Origin: an uncultured Oscillospiraceae bacterium | Lineage (GTDB): Bacteria; Bacillota_A; Clostridia; Oscillospirales; Oscillospiraceae | Reading direction: 5' to 3' | Assembly: GCA_944387755.1 (NCBI GenBank) | Contig: CALXGC010000109.1 | Location: 1-20,137 of the forward strand | DNA: 20,137 nt | In this document: one piece after another, positions 6,041 through 12,735 of the stretch | How the letters are laid out: the number at the start of each line of letters is the position of its first letter | Numbering within the stretch: the stretch's first letter is position 1 | Made by a program: the position numbers and the translations under genes | Notes under the pieces: model-generated | What the model saw: only the letters and a program-made list of their open reading frames with translations | What the model was told of the DNA's origin: nothing | The model's database searches: none

Positions 6041-8037
6041 CAGTCCGCCTCAAAGTCCACGGTGCGCTCCGCGTACCGGCTTCCATCCACATACAGCACA
6101 TAGGTCTCCTGGCCGGTGCCGGTGACGGGGATGTCGTCGGTGGCGGTGGTCAGATTGGTGTCGTACTCCTGGGAGAAGACCGTGTTGCCCGCGCTGTCCA
6201 CAAGCTGGACGCTGACCACGCCGCCGGTGTCCGGCAGGTCGAAGCAGACGGTCTTGGTGACGGGCGTCTGGTCCTCCCCGGAGGAGGCGGGACCGGTGCT
6301 GATGAAGATGTCCACCGCCGTACCGGCGGGCACGGGGGTCGTGACTGCAATGGACTGGTACCAGACGCAGCCCTCCGGCTGCTCGTCGCTGGCGGACCGC
6401 TCCACCCGGCCCACGGCCAGGCCCAGCTGGGTGATGGTATCCAGGGCGGTGGCCTCGTCCATCCCCACCAGAGGGGGCATGATGACCGGCTCCTCCTCCG
6501 GGCCCAGGCTCATGACCAGAATCACATGCTGGCCCTGGGACAGCACGGCGCCCTCCTCCGGATAGGTGGCGATGACGGAGTCCTTGGGAATGGTGTCGTG
6601 GTAGTCGCTGCGGGAGCTGTAGTCCAGGTCCAGGTTCAGGTCCAGGCCCTCCAGCGCGCCCAGCGCCTGGGTCAGGGTCTTGCCCTTCAGGTCCGGCATG
6701 GCGATCTCCTCCGCCTCGCCGGCGCTGACCGTCACCTGGATGGTCCTGTTGTCCCCGCTGATCTGGCTGTTCCCGGCGGGGTCCTGGCGGAGAATGGTGC
6801 CTGCCGGCTGGGAGCTCTCCGCCTCGCCCACCTGGACCAGGGTAAACCCGTTGAGCAGTTCGGTATCCGCCTGGGCCTCAGAGAACAGCCGGCCGGTGAC
6901 GGAGGGCACGGAGACCATCCCGTTCTGGGGATTCCACGTCCCGGTGAGGGCGGTGGTGAACATGATATACACCAGGGCGGCCACAAAGACCAGGATGGCC
7001 GCCACCGCGCCGATGATGGGCCAGTTGGGGCGGCGGGGCTCGTCCTCCTCCTCCCACTGTCTGTCGGGGGGAGGGGTCCGCACGCGGCCGGTGTGAGAGC
7101 TTCCCCCCACCTTGGAGAGGGAGTCCGCCGTGGGCAGCACCTGGGTCTTGTCCGTGTCGTCCGTCTCCTCCTGAAAACCGCTGATGTTATAGTCAAAGCT
7201 GATGTCCGGATTTTTGCGGAACTCCTCCAAATCTGCCAGCATCTCATCGGCGGAGGCATACCGGTTGTCCGGGTTGGGGGCCATGGCCTTCATGGTGATG
7301 GCCTCCAGGGCCTCCGGAATGGAGGGGTCGATCTCCCTGGGGGAGAGGGGGATGGAGTTGATGTGCTGGATGGCCACCGCCACCGGGGTATCCCCCTCGA
7401 AGGGCAGGCGGCCGGTGATCATCTCGTACAGCACTACTCCGGCGGAGTACAGGTCGGAGCGGGCGTCGATGCGGCTGCCCTGGGCCTGCTCCGGCGAGAT
7501 ATAGGGGACGGAGCCCAGGGCCTCCTGGGTGAGGGTGCTGTGCCCGCCGGACACCACCCTGGCAATGCCGAAGTCGGCCACCTTTACGCTCCCGTCCCGG
7601 AGGACCATAATATTGTGGGGCTTGATGTCCCGGTGAATAATGCCCCGGCCGTGGGCGTGGCCCAGGGCCTTGACAATCTGGGTGATGAAGTGCAGCGCCT
7701 CCCGCCAATTGAGCTTGTTGCCCTTTCTCTGCATGTACTGCTTCAGGGTAACGCCGTCAATCAGCTCCATGACGATATACTCCAAATCCGCGGAGCGGCT
7801 CACATCGTAGACAGCCACGATGTTGGGATTGGAGAGCATGGCCACGGCCTGAGACTCCTCGTGAAAGCGGCGGCGCAGCTCCGCGTCTTCCGCCAGGTCC
7901 TCCCGGAGGATCTTCACCGCCACCTGCCGGTTGAGGCGGTGGTCCAGGGCGCGGAACACCCGCGCCATGCCGCCCATGCCGATCTGCTCCAGAATCTCAT
8001 ATCGGTTGTCGAGTAATTTACCTATATATTGCTCCAC
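6040..8037 (-). CDS. prkC: PASTA-domain Ser/Thr protein kinase (PrkC/Stk1 type)
   Basis: This is a membrane receptor kinase that senses muropeptides or lipid II and controls cell wall growth, and germination in sporeformers. In the 665-residue product the kinase domain spans about 12-275, with the glycine loop IGMGGMARV (19-27), Lys42 in VAVK, the catalytic loop HRDIKPHN (135-142) and DFG (155-157). A Thr/Ser-rich juxtamembrane segment follows, then one transmembrane helix (about 341-360) and three extracellular PASTA units (about 375-440, 445-512, 517-583). An added beta-rich tail (about 590-665) lies beyond the last PASTA. The start is GTG, with AAAGGAGGAG upstream. It lies 48 bases after prpC, its cognate phosphatase in this family, and overlaps rsgA by one base. 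Confidence 0.96.
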   Translation of the reverse strand: MEQYIGKLLDNRYEILEQIGMGGMARVFRALDHRLNRQVAVKILREDLAEDAELRRRFHEESQAVAMLSNPNIVAVYDVSRSADLEYIVMELIDGVTLKQYMQRKGNKLNWREALHFITQIVKALGHAHGRGIIHRDIKPHNIMVLRDGSVKVADFGIARVVSGGHSTLTQEALGSVPYISPEQAQGSRIDARSDLYSAGVVLYEMITGRLPFEGDTPVAVAIQHINSIPLSPREIDPSIPEALEAITMKAMAPNPDNRYASADEMLADLEEFRKNPDISFDYNISGFQEETDDTDKTQVLPTADSLSKVGGSSHTGRVRTPPPDRQWEEEDEPRRPNWPIIGAVAAILVFVAALVYIMFTTALTGTWNPQNGMVSVPSVTGRLFSEAQADTELLNGFTLVQVGEAESSQPAGTILRQDPAGNSQISGDNRTIQVTVSAGEAEEIAMPDLKGKTLTQALGALEGLDLNLDLDYSSRSDYHDTIPKDSVIATYPEEGAVLSQGQHVILVMSLGPEEEPVIMPPLVGMDEATALDTITQLGLAVGRVERSASDEQPEGCVWYQSIAVTTPVPAGTAVDIFISTGPASSGEDQTPVTKTVCFDLPDTGGVVSVQLVDSAGNTVFSQEYDTNLTTATDDIPVTGTGQETYVLYVDGSRYAERTVDFEAD

Positions 8038-8085
8038 GGTAAATCTCCTCCTTTGCAGGTTTTCCTGGGCGTCCGCTCCGGCGGC

Positions 8086-8808
8086 TCAGCACTGGATCAG
8101 GACGGCCGTCACGTTGTCCGGCGCGCCCCGCTGAAGGGCGATGTCCAGCAGGCGGCGGCAGCAGGTGCACGCCTCGCCCCCGTGGACCACTTCATAGAGA
8201 ATCTCCTGTTCCGAGACCACGTTGCTCAGCCCGTCGCTGCACAGCAGCAGAAAATCCCCCTGGGTCAGCCCCCGGCGGAATACGTCGGTCTTCAGCTCCG
8301 GGTCGGAGCCGAGGGCTCTGGTAATCAAATTCTTGTGGGGGTGGACCCTGGCCTGGTCCCGGGTGAGCTCTCCCCGCTCCACCAGGTCCTCCACCAGGGA
8401 GTGGTCCCGCGTCACCTGGAGAATGCCGCCCTCCTCCGAGATATGGTAGGCCCGGCTGTCCCCTTCGTTGAGAATCAGGGCCTCCTCCGGACCGGCCAGG
8501 GCGGCCACCAGGGTGGTGCCCATCCCCACGCAGCGCGCATCCGTCTCCGCCCTTTGAAACACCTGCCGGTTGGCCAGGTCCGCGGCCCGCTCCATGCGCT
8601 CCAGGCCGTCCGCCTCCCGGTCCTCCCGGAGGAATTCCGCCATAAATAGGTCCACCGCCATGGTGCTGGCGATGTTGCCCGCCCTGGCGCCGCCCATGCC
8701 GTCGCAGACCAGGGCAATCACCCGCCCGTCGGGCAGGATCTGGTGGGCGAAGGCGTCCTGATTCTGCTCCCGGATTTTTCCGCGGTCGGTAATACCCCAT
8801 ACATTCAT
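8086..8808 (-). CDS. prpC: PP2C-type protein phosphatase
   Basis: PrpC/Stp is a metal-dependent Ser/Thr phosphatase that reverses PrkC phosphorylation. The 240-residue product covers one whole PPM/PP2C domain. The metal-binding residues lie in REQNQDAF (13-20) and VCDGMGG (34-40). Later motifs are GDSRAY, LLLCSDGLSN and the C-terminal GAPDNVTAVL. No signal or membrane segment is present, so it acts in the cytoplasm against the intracellular kinase domain. Its ATG lies in a 4-base ATGA overlap with the rlmN stop, indicating coupling. The length is normal (about 240-255). Confidence 0.96.
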   Translation of the reverse strand: MNVWGITDRGKIREQNQDAFAHQILPDGRVIALVCDGMGGARAGNIASTMAVDLFMAEFLREDREADGLERMERAADLANRQVFQRAETDARCVGMGTTLVAALAGPEEALILNEGDSRAYHISEEGGILQVTRDHSLVEDLVERGELTRDQARVHPHKNLITRALGSDPELKTDVFRRGLTQGDFLLLCSDGLSNVVSEQEILYEVVHGGEACTCCRRLLDIALQRGAPDNVTAVLIQC

Positions 8809-9872
8809 GGCACTTCGTCCCCTTCCTGATTGGTGGTTTGGGCGGCGCGTCCGCCGTCTCTCATGGCCTTCCGCCGGAGCTGGCCGCAGGAGGCGTCGAT
8901 GTCCCCTCCCAGCTTCCGCCGCACCGTGACGGTGACGCCGCGGCGCTCCAGGCGCTTCTGAAAGGCGGCCACCCGGCGGCTGGGCTTCAGGGGGCTCTCC
9001 TCCACGTCGTTGAGGGGGATCAGGTTCACATGCCCCGGCGTCCCCTTCAGAAGCTGGGCCAGGCGGTCCGCCTGCCAGTCCGCGTCGTTTACCCCGTCAA
9101 TCATGGCGTACTCATAGGAGATGCGCCGGCCGGTGGTCTCAAAATACCGCCGGCAGGTCTCCATCAGCTTCTCCACTCCCACAGAGCGGTTCACCGGCAT
9201 AATTTTGGACCGGGTCTCGTCGTCCGGGGCGTGGAGGGAGACAGATAATGTCAATTGTAACCCACACTGGGCCAGCTTGTCAATTTTGTCCACCAGTCCG
9301 CAGGTGGACAGGGAGATGTGCCGCATTCCAATGTTCAGCCCCTCCGGACAGTTGACCAGGGTGAGAAACTTCATCACCGTGTCAAAGTTGTCCAGGGGCT
9401 CCCCAATGCCCATGAGCACAATGTTGGAGATGGGGACGCCGCTGTCCTTTTGGGTAAACAGCACCTGGTCCAGCATCTCCGCGGGGGTCAGGTCCCGGAC
9501 CTTTCCGGCGATGGTGGAGGCGCAGAAGGCGCACCCCATGCGGCAGCCCACCTGACAGGAGATACACACCGTGTTCCCGTGCTGGTAGCGCATGAGCACC
9601 GACTCCACACAGTTGCCGTCGGAGAGCCTCCATAAGTACTTGACGGTGCCGTCCAGCCGGGACACCTGCTTCCGGGCCACAGAGGGGGGCGTGAGAAAGG
9701 CCTCCCGGCCCAGCTTCTCCCGCAGGGCCTTGGACAGGTCCGTCATCTCTTCAAAGGAGGCGGCCCCCCGGCTCAGCCAGCGGAAGACCTGTTTGGCCCG
9801 GAAGGCGGGCTCCCCCAGCTCCCGGAGCCAGGCGGCCAGCTCCTCCAGGGTCATGGATTTGATGTCAATCAC
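8805..9872 (-). CDS. rlmN: 23S rRNA (A2503-C2) and tRNA (A37-C2) methyltransferase
   Basis: RlmN is a radical-SAM enzyme that methylates A2503 in the peptidyl transferase centre and A37 of some tRNAs, tuning accuracy. The 355-residue product has the radical-SAM cluster motif Cys110-x3-Cys114-x2-Cys117 (in CQVGCRMGCAFCAST). The two-cysteine methyl-transfer pair is also visible: Cys103 in TVCISC and Cys329 in DIDASCGQL. The downstream barrel motif MGIGEPL.N and LSVSLHAPDD are typical. The ATG overlaps the rsmB stop by four bases, and the stop overlaps prpC in the same way. RlmN rather than the resistance enzyme Cfr is favoured by synteny. Confidence 0.95.
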   Translation of the reverse strand: MIDIKSMTLEELAAWLRELGEPAFRAKQVFRWLSRGAASFEEMTDLSKALREKLGREAFLTPPSVARKQVSRLDGTVKYLWRLSDGNCVESVLMRYQHGNTVCISCQVGCRMGCAFCASTIAGKVRDLTPAEMLDQVLFTQKDSGVPISNIVLMGIGEPLDNFDTVMKFLTLVNCPEGLNIGMRHISLSTCGLVDKIDKLAQCGLQLTLSVSLHAPDDETRSKIMPVNRSVGVEKLMETCRRYFETTGRRISYEYAMIDGVNDADWQADRLAQLLKGTPGHVNLIPLNDVEESPLKPSRRVAAFQKRLERRGVTVTVRRKLGGDIDASCGQLRRKAMRDGGRAAQTTNQEGDEVP

Positions 9873-11203
9873 CGCCGGCCGTCCTTTCTCAGCTTACAGA
9901 TGTAAAATCCGTCCATCCCGTGGACCTGGGGCCACAGGGTAATCTGTCCCTCCGGGACCTCCCCCGCCGGGCCGGGCAGGGTGAAGCTCTCCCGGCAAAA
10001 TTCCCGGTGGGACTCCAAAAATGCGTCCGTCACGCCCTGGTTCTCCCGGTCCAAAATGGTGCAGGTGGAGTAGACCAGCGCCCCGCCGGGGCGCACATAC
10101 CGGGCGGCGTTGTTCAAAATCGCCGTTTGAATTTCCGGCAGCCCCGCCAGGGGCTCCGGAGCTTTATAGCGGATGTCCGGCTTTTTCCGGATGACGCCCA
10201 GGCCGGAGCAGGGGGCGTCCACCAGCACCCGGTCAAAGGCCTCCTCCCACGCCGGGAGAAAGACCTTTCCGTCGGCGGTTTTGGCCTGAATGCAGGTGAG
10301 GCCCAGCCTCTGGGCGCCCTTCTGAATCAGCGTCTTTTTGTGGGGGTGCAGGTCGCAGGACCAGATCTCCCCCTGGTTGTTCATCTGAAGCCCGGCGGCA
10401 AAGGACTTTCCGCCGGGGGCGGCGCACACGTCCAGCACTTTCTCCCCCGGTTTGGGGTCCAAAGCCAGCACCGCCAGCCGGGAGGCCGGGTCCTGCACAT
10501 AGAACATCCCACGCCGGAAGGCCTCCAGCCCCTCCAGATTGCCGCTGCGGGACAGGGTCAGGCAGTCCCTCAGCCACGGGTGGGGCAGCGCCTCTACCCC
10601 CTCCTCCCCCAGGGCCTGGGCGCACTCCCGCTGGGTGGTCCGGAGGGTGTTCACCATCGCCGTAATGGGCGGCTGGCTGTTGTCCGCCTGGAGAAAGGCC
10701 GCCGTCTCCTCCCGGCCCAGCCGGTTCAGCAGCTCCTCCACCAGCCAGGCGGGGTGGCTGTACAGGGTGGCGCAGTAGGTCACAGGGTCGTCCTCCGGGA
10801 TGGTGGGCAGCCGGTCCAGATTCCGCTCCAGGTTTCGGAGGATGGCGTTCACCATCCCCGGCGCCCTGGGATTTTTGCAGTGGGCGCGGGTCAGCGCCAC
10901 CGCCCGGTCCACCGCCGCGCTGTTTGGCACGCGGGTGAGAAACAGCATCTGATAAAGGCCGATGCGCAGCGCCTGCAGCACCTTCCCCTCCAGCCGCCCC
11001 AGGGGGATGTTGGAATACTTGGACAGATAGAAGTCCAGAAGCATTCTGTTCTGCAGCACGCCGAAGCAGAGCTGCGTGGCCAGGCCCGCATCCCGGCTGT
11101 CCAGCCCCCCGGCGGCAATCTGTCTCTTCAGCACGCCGTCCGACCATCCCCCCTGCCGTTCGCAGGCGTTCAGGGCCAGCAGAGCCGCCTCCCGTGCGTC
11201 CAT
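9869..11203 (-). CDS. rsmB: 16S rRNA (cytosine-967-C5) methyltransferase
   Basis: RsmB (Fmu/Sun) methylates C967 of 16S rRNA with S-adenosylmethionine. The 444-residue product has an N-terminal NusB-like all-helical RNA-binding domain (about 1-130) and a Rossmann methyltransferase domain. Motif I is VLDVCAAPGGKS (256-267). The two catalytic cysteines are in DAPCSG (Cys332) and YSTCT (Cys381). The C-terminal WPQVHGMDGFYICKLRK is the usual family ending. The ATG at 11203 has GAGGGGAG upstream. A 27-base gap separates it from fmt, the expected neighbour in Firmicutes. Confidence 0.95.
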   Translation of the reverse strand: MDAREAALLALNACERQGGWSDGVLKRQIAAGGLDSRDAGLATQLCFGVLQNRMLLDFYLSKYSNIPLGRLEGKVLQALRIGLYQMLFLTRVPNSAAVDRAVALTRAHCKNPRAPGMVNAILRNLERNLDRLPTIPEDDPVTYCATLYSHPAWLVEELLNRLGREETAAFLQADNSQPPITAMVNTLRTTQRECAQALGEEGVEALPHPWLRDCLTLSRSGNLEGLEAFRRGMFYVQDPASRLAVLALDPKPGEKVLDVCAAPGGKSFAAGLQMNNQGEIWSCDLHPHKKTLIQKGAQRLGLTCIQAKTADGKVFLPAWEEAFDRVLVDAPCSGLGVIRKKPDIRYKAPEPLAGLPEIQTAILNNAARYVRPGGALVYSTCTILDRENQGVTDAFLESHREFCRESFTLPGPAGEVPEGQITLWPQVHGMDGFYICKLRKDGRR

Positions 11204-11230
11204 GGCGTTTCTCCCCTCTCTTTAGATCTG

Positions 11231-12154
11231 TTAGACTGAAATCGGGTGTCCCCGCAGATAGTCCGCCGCCGCCATACGGCGGGACCCCGGCGCCTGAAGC
11301 TCCAAAATGCGCAGCGTCAGCCCGTCGCCGCAGGCCACGTCAATCCCCTTGGGTCCGGCGGCCAGGATGGTCCCCGGCCGGGCCGCGGTGGGCTTCTCCA
11401 GCGCCTGGGCCCGCCACAGCTTCACCGGCTCCCCGGTGATGGCGTCGGTGGAGGCCGCCGGCCAGGGGATCAGTCCGCGAATCTGGTTATAGATCTCCTG
11501 GGCGCTCCGGTTCCAGTCCACCGGGGAGAGGGCCTTGGACAGCATGGGGGCCAGGGTGTGGGCCCCGTGGTCCTGGGGCGTGCGGCCCGCCGTCCCGCTC
11601 TGGATGGCGGACACCGCCTCCACCGCCAGCTCCCCTCCCATGGCCGCCAGGCGGCTGTAGAGGGCGGCGGCGTCCTCCTCCGGGCCGATGGGCGTGGCCC
11701 GCTGGAGGCTGATGTCCCCCGCGTCCAGCTCAGTGGCCATATACATGATGGTCACGCCGGTCTCCCGCTCTCCGTTGAGGATGGCCCAGTTGATGGGGGC
11801 GGCCCCCCGGTACTTGGGCAGCAGGGAGGAGTGGACGTTGATGCACCCCTTGGGGGGCAGGTTCAAAATGTCGTCGGGCAGAATGCGGCCGTAGGCGGCC
11901 ACGACGATGAGCTCCGGGTCCAGCTCCCTGAGCTGGGCCAGAGCGGTCCCGTCCCGAAGCTTGACAGGCTGAAACACCGGAATTTCATGGGCCAAAGCGG
12001 CCCGCTTCACCGGGGGCGCCTGGATCTTATTCTGGTGCCGCCCCACCGGCTTGTCCGGCTGGCAGAACACGCCGCACACCTGGTGCCCCGCCGCAATCAG
12101 TCCCTCCAGGGAGGGGACGGCGAAGTCCGGCGTACCCATGAAGACAATTCTCAT
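11231..12154 (-). CDS. fmt: Methionyl-tRNA formyltransferase
   Basis: Fmt adds a formyl group from 10-formyl-tetrahydrofolate to initiator Met-tRNA. The product is 307 residues, close to the usual 310-315. The N-terminal domain starts MRIVFMGTPDFAVPSLEGLI. The catalytic triad is Asn106 and His108 in CINVHSSLLPKYRG plus Asp144 in TELDAGDI. The C-terminal OB-like tRNA-binding domain begins near 205 and ends with the YLRGHPISV tail. The gene overlaps def by four bases (ATGA), so the formylating enzyme and the deformylase are made from one coupled message. Confidence 0.97.
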   Translation of the reverse strand: MRIVFMGTPDFAVPSLEGLIAAGHQVCGVFCQPDKPVGRHQNKIQAPPVKRAALAHEIPVFQPVKLRDGTALAQLRELDPELIVVAAYGRILPDDILNLPPKGCINVHSSLLPKYRGAAPINWAILNGERETGVTIMYMATELDAGDISLQRATPIGPEEDAAALYSRLAAMGGELAVEAVSAIQSGTAGRTPQDHGAHTLAPMLSKALSPVDWNRSAQEIYNQIRGLIPWPAASTDAITGEPVKLWRAQALEKPTAARPGTILAAGPKGIDVACGDGLTLRILELQAPGSRRMAAADYLRGHPISV

Positions 12155-12654
12155 TCCTCATCCTCCTGGGCCTGGTTCTCCTCCAGCTCGTCCAGCTCCT
12201 CGGTGGTGTACAGCCGGTCCGTGAGCTCCGTATACAGATGGCCGTCCAGGTGGGACAGCTCGTGGCAGAAGCACCGGGCGGTCATTCCGGCGCCCTCCAC
12301 CTCAAAGGCCCGGCCGTTCCGGTCGAAGGCCCGGACCTTCACCCACTCCGGCCGCGTCACATAGCCCCACATGCCGGGGACGGACAGGCAGCCCTCCAGG
12401 CCGTTCTGCTCCCCCTTCTGGGCGATGATCTCCGGGTTCACCAGCTCCATGGGCTGAAAGTTTTCGTCCATGACAATAACCGCCCGGCGCAGAATTCCTA
12501 CCTGGGGGGCCGCAAGCCCGGCCCCGTGGGCGTCCTCCAGGGTCTCCTTCAGGTCGTCCAGCAGGTCCCACAGCTTCTGGTCAAACTTTGTCACCGGATG
12601 GCAGACCTTCTCCAGGGCCGCGTCTCCCTGGGTCAAAATCGCTCTGATTGCCAA
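12151..12654 (-). CDS. def: Peptide deformylase
   Basis: Def is a metal hydrolase that removes the N-formyl group from new proteins. I place the start at TTG 12654, giving a 167-residue product beginning MAIRAILTQGDAALEKVCHP. AAAGGAG lies nine bases upstream, and the start matches the family; upstream in-frame codons add a basic, unrelated extension. Motif 1 is GAGLAAPQVG (44-53), motif 2 EGCLS (87-91, metal ligand Cys89), motif 3 HELSHLDG (131-138, ligands His131 and His135, catalytic Glu132). Motif 3 has Cys before HE and Ser in place of the common Asp before the second His. The C-terminal tail is very acidic. It is coupled to fmt by an ATGA overlap. Confidence 0.95.
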   Translation of the reverse strand: MAIRAILTQGDAALEKVCHPVTKFDQKLWDLLDDLKETLEDAHGAGLAAPQVGILRRAVIVMDENFQPMELVNPEIIAQKGEQNGLEGCLSVPGMWGYVTRPEWVKVRAFDRNGRAFEVEGAGMTARCFCHELSHLDGHLYTELTDRLYTTEELDELEENQAQEDEE

Positions 12655-12681
12655 TTTTTTGTGCTCCTTTCTGTCTGGGAC

Positions 12682-12722
12682 ATTTGTGTGTCTCCGCCCC
12701 CTGCGGGGGCGGGAACACAAAT
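12682..12722 (-). other. Long imperfect hairpin between priA and def
   Basis: Two nested stems are visible. The inner one is CCGCCCCC / GGGGGCGG with a 3-base loop; the outer is ATTTGTGT / ACACAAAT, with a small internal loop between. It ends 11 bases before the def ribosome site and has no T-run on the minus strand, so it is not a standard terminator. It could be an mRNA processing or stability element, or a control on def translation. It fills most of the 81-base priA-def gap. Confidence 0.55.
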
Positions 12723-12735
12723 TGAACTTGGAAAT

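Noticed and set aside
3260..6103. A 947-codon plus-strand open frame across sipL, spoVM and rsgA
   Set aside because: It lies opposite well-recognised genes, has a low-complexity Leu/Gln/Gly/Pro/Arg composition, and no ribosome site. It is an artefact of GC-rich third codon positions.
12655..12720. A longer N-terminus for peptide deformylase from the ATG at 12720
   Set aside because: It would be translated through the hairpin and the ribosome site, and adds an Arg-rich stretch not found in the family. TTG 12654 fits both spacing and homology.
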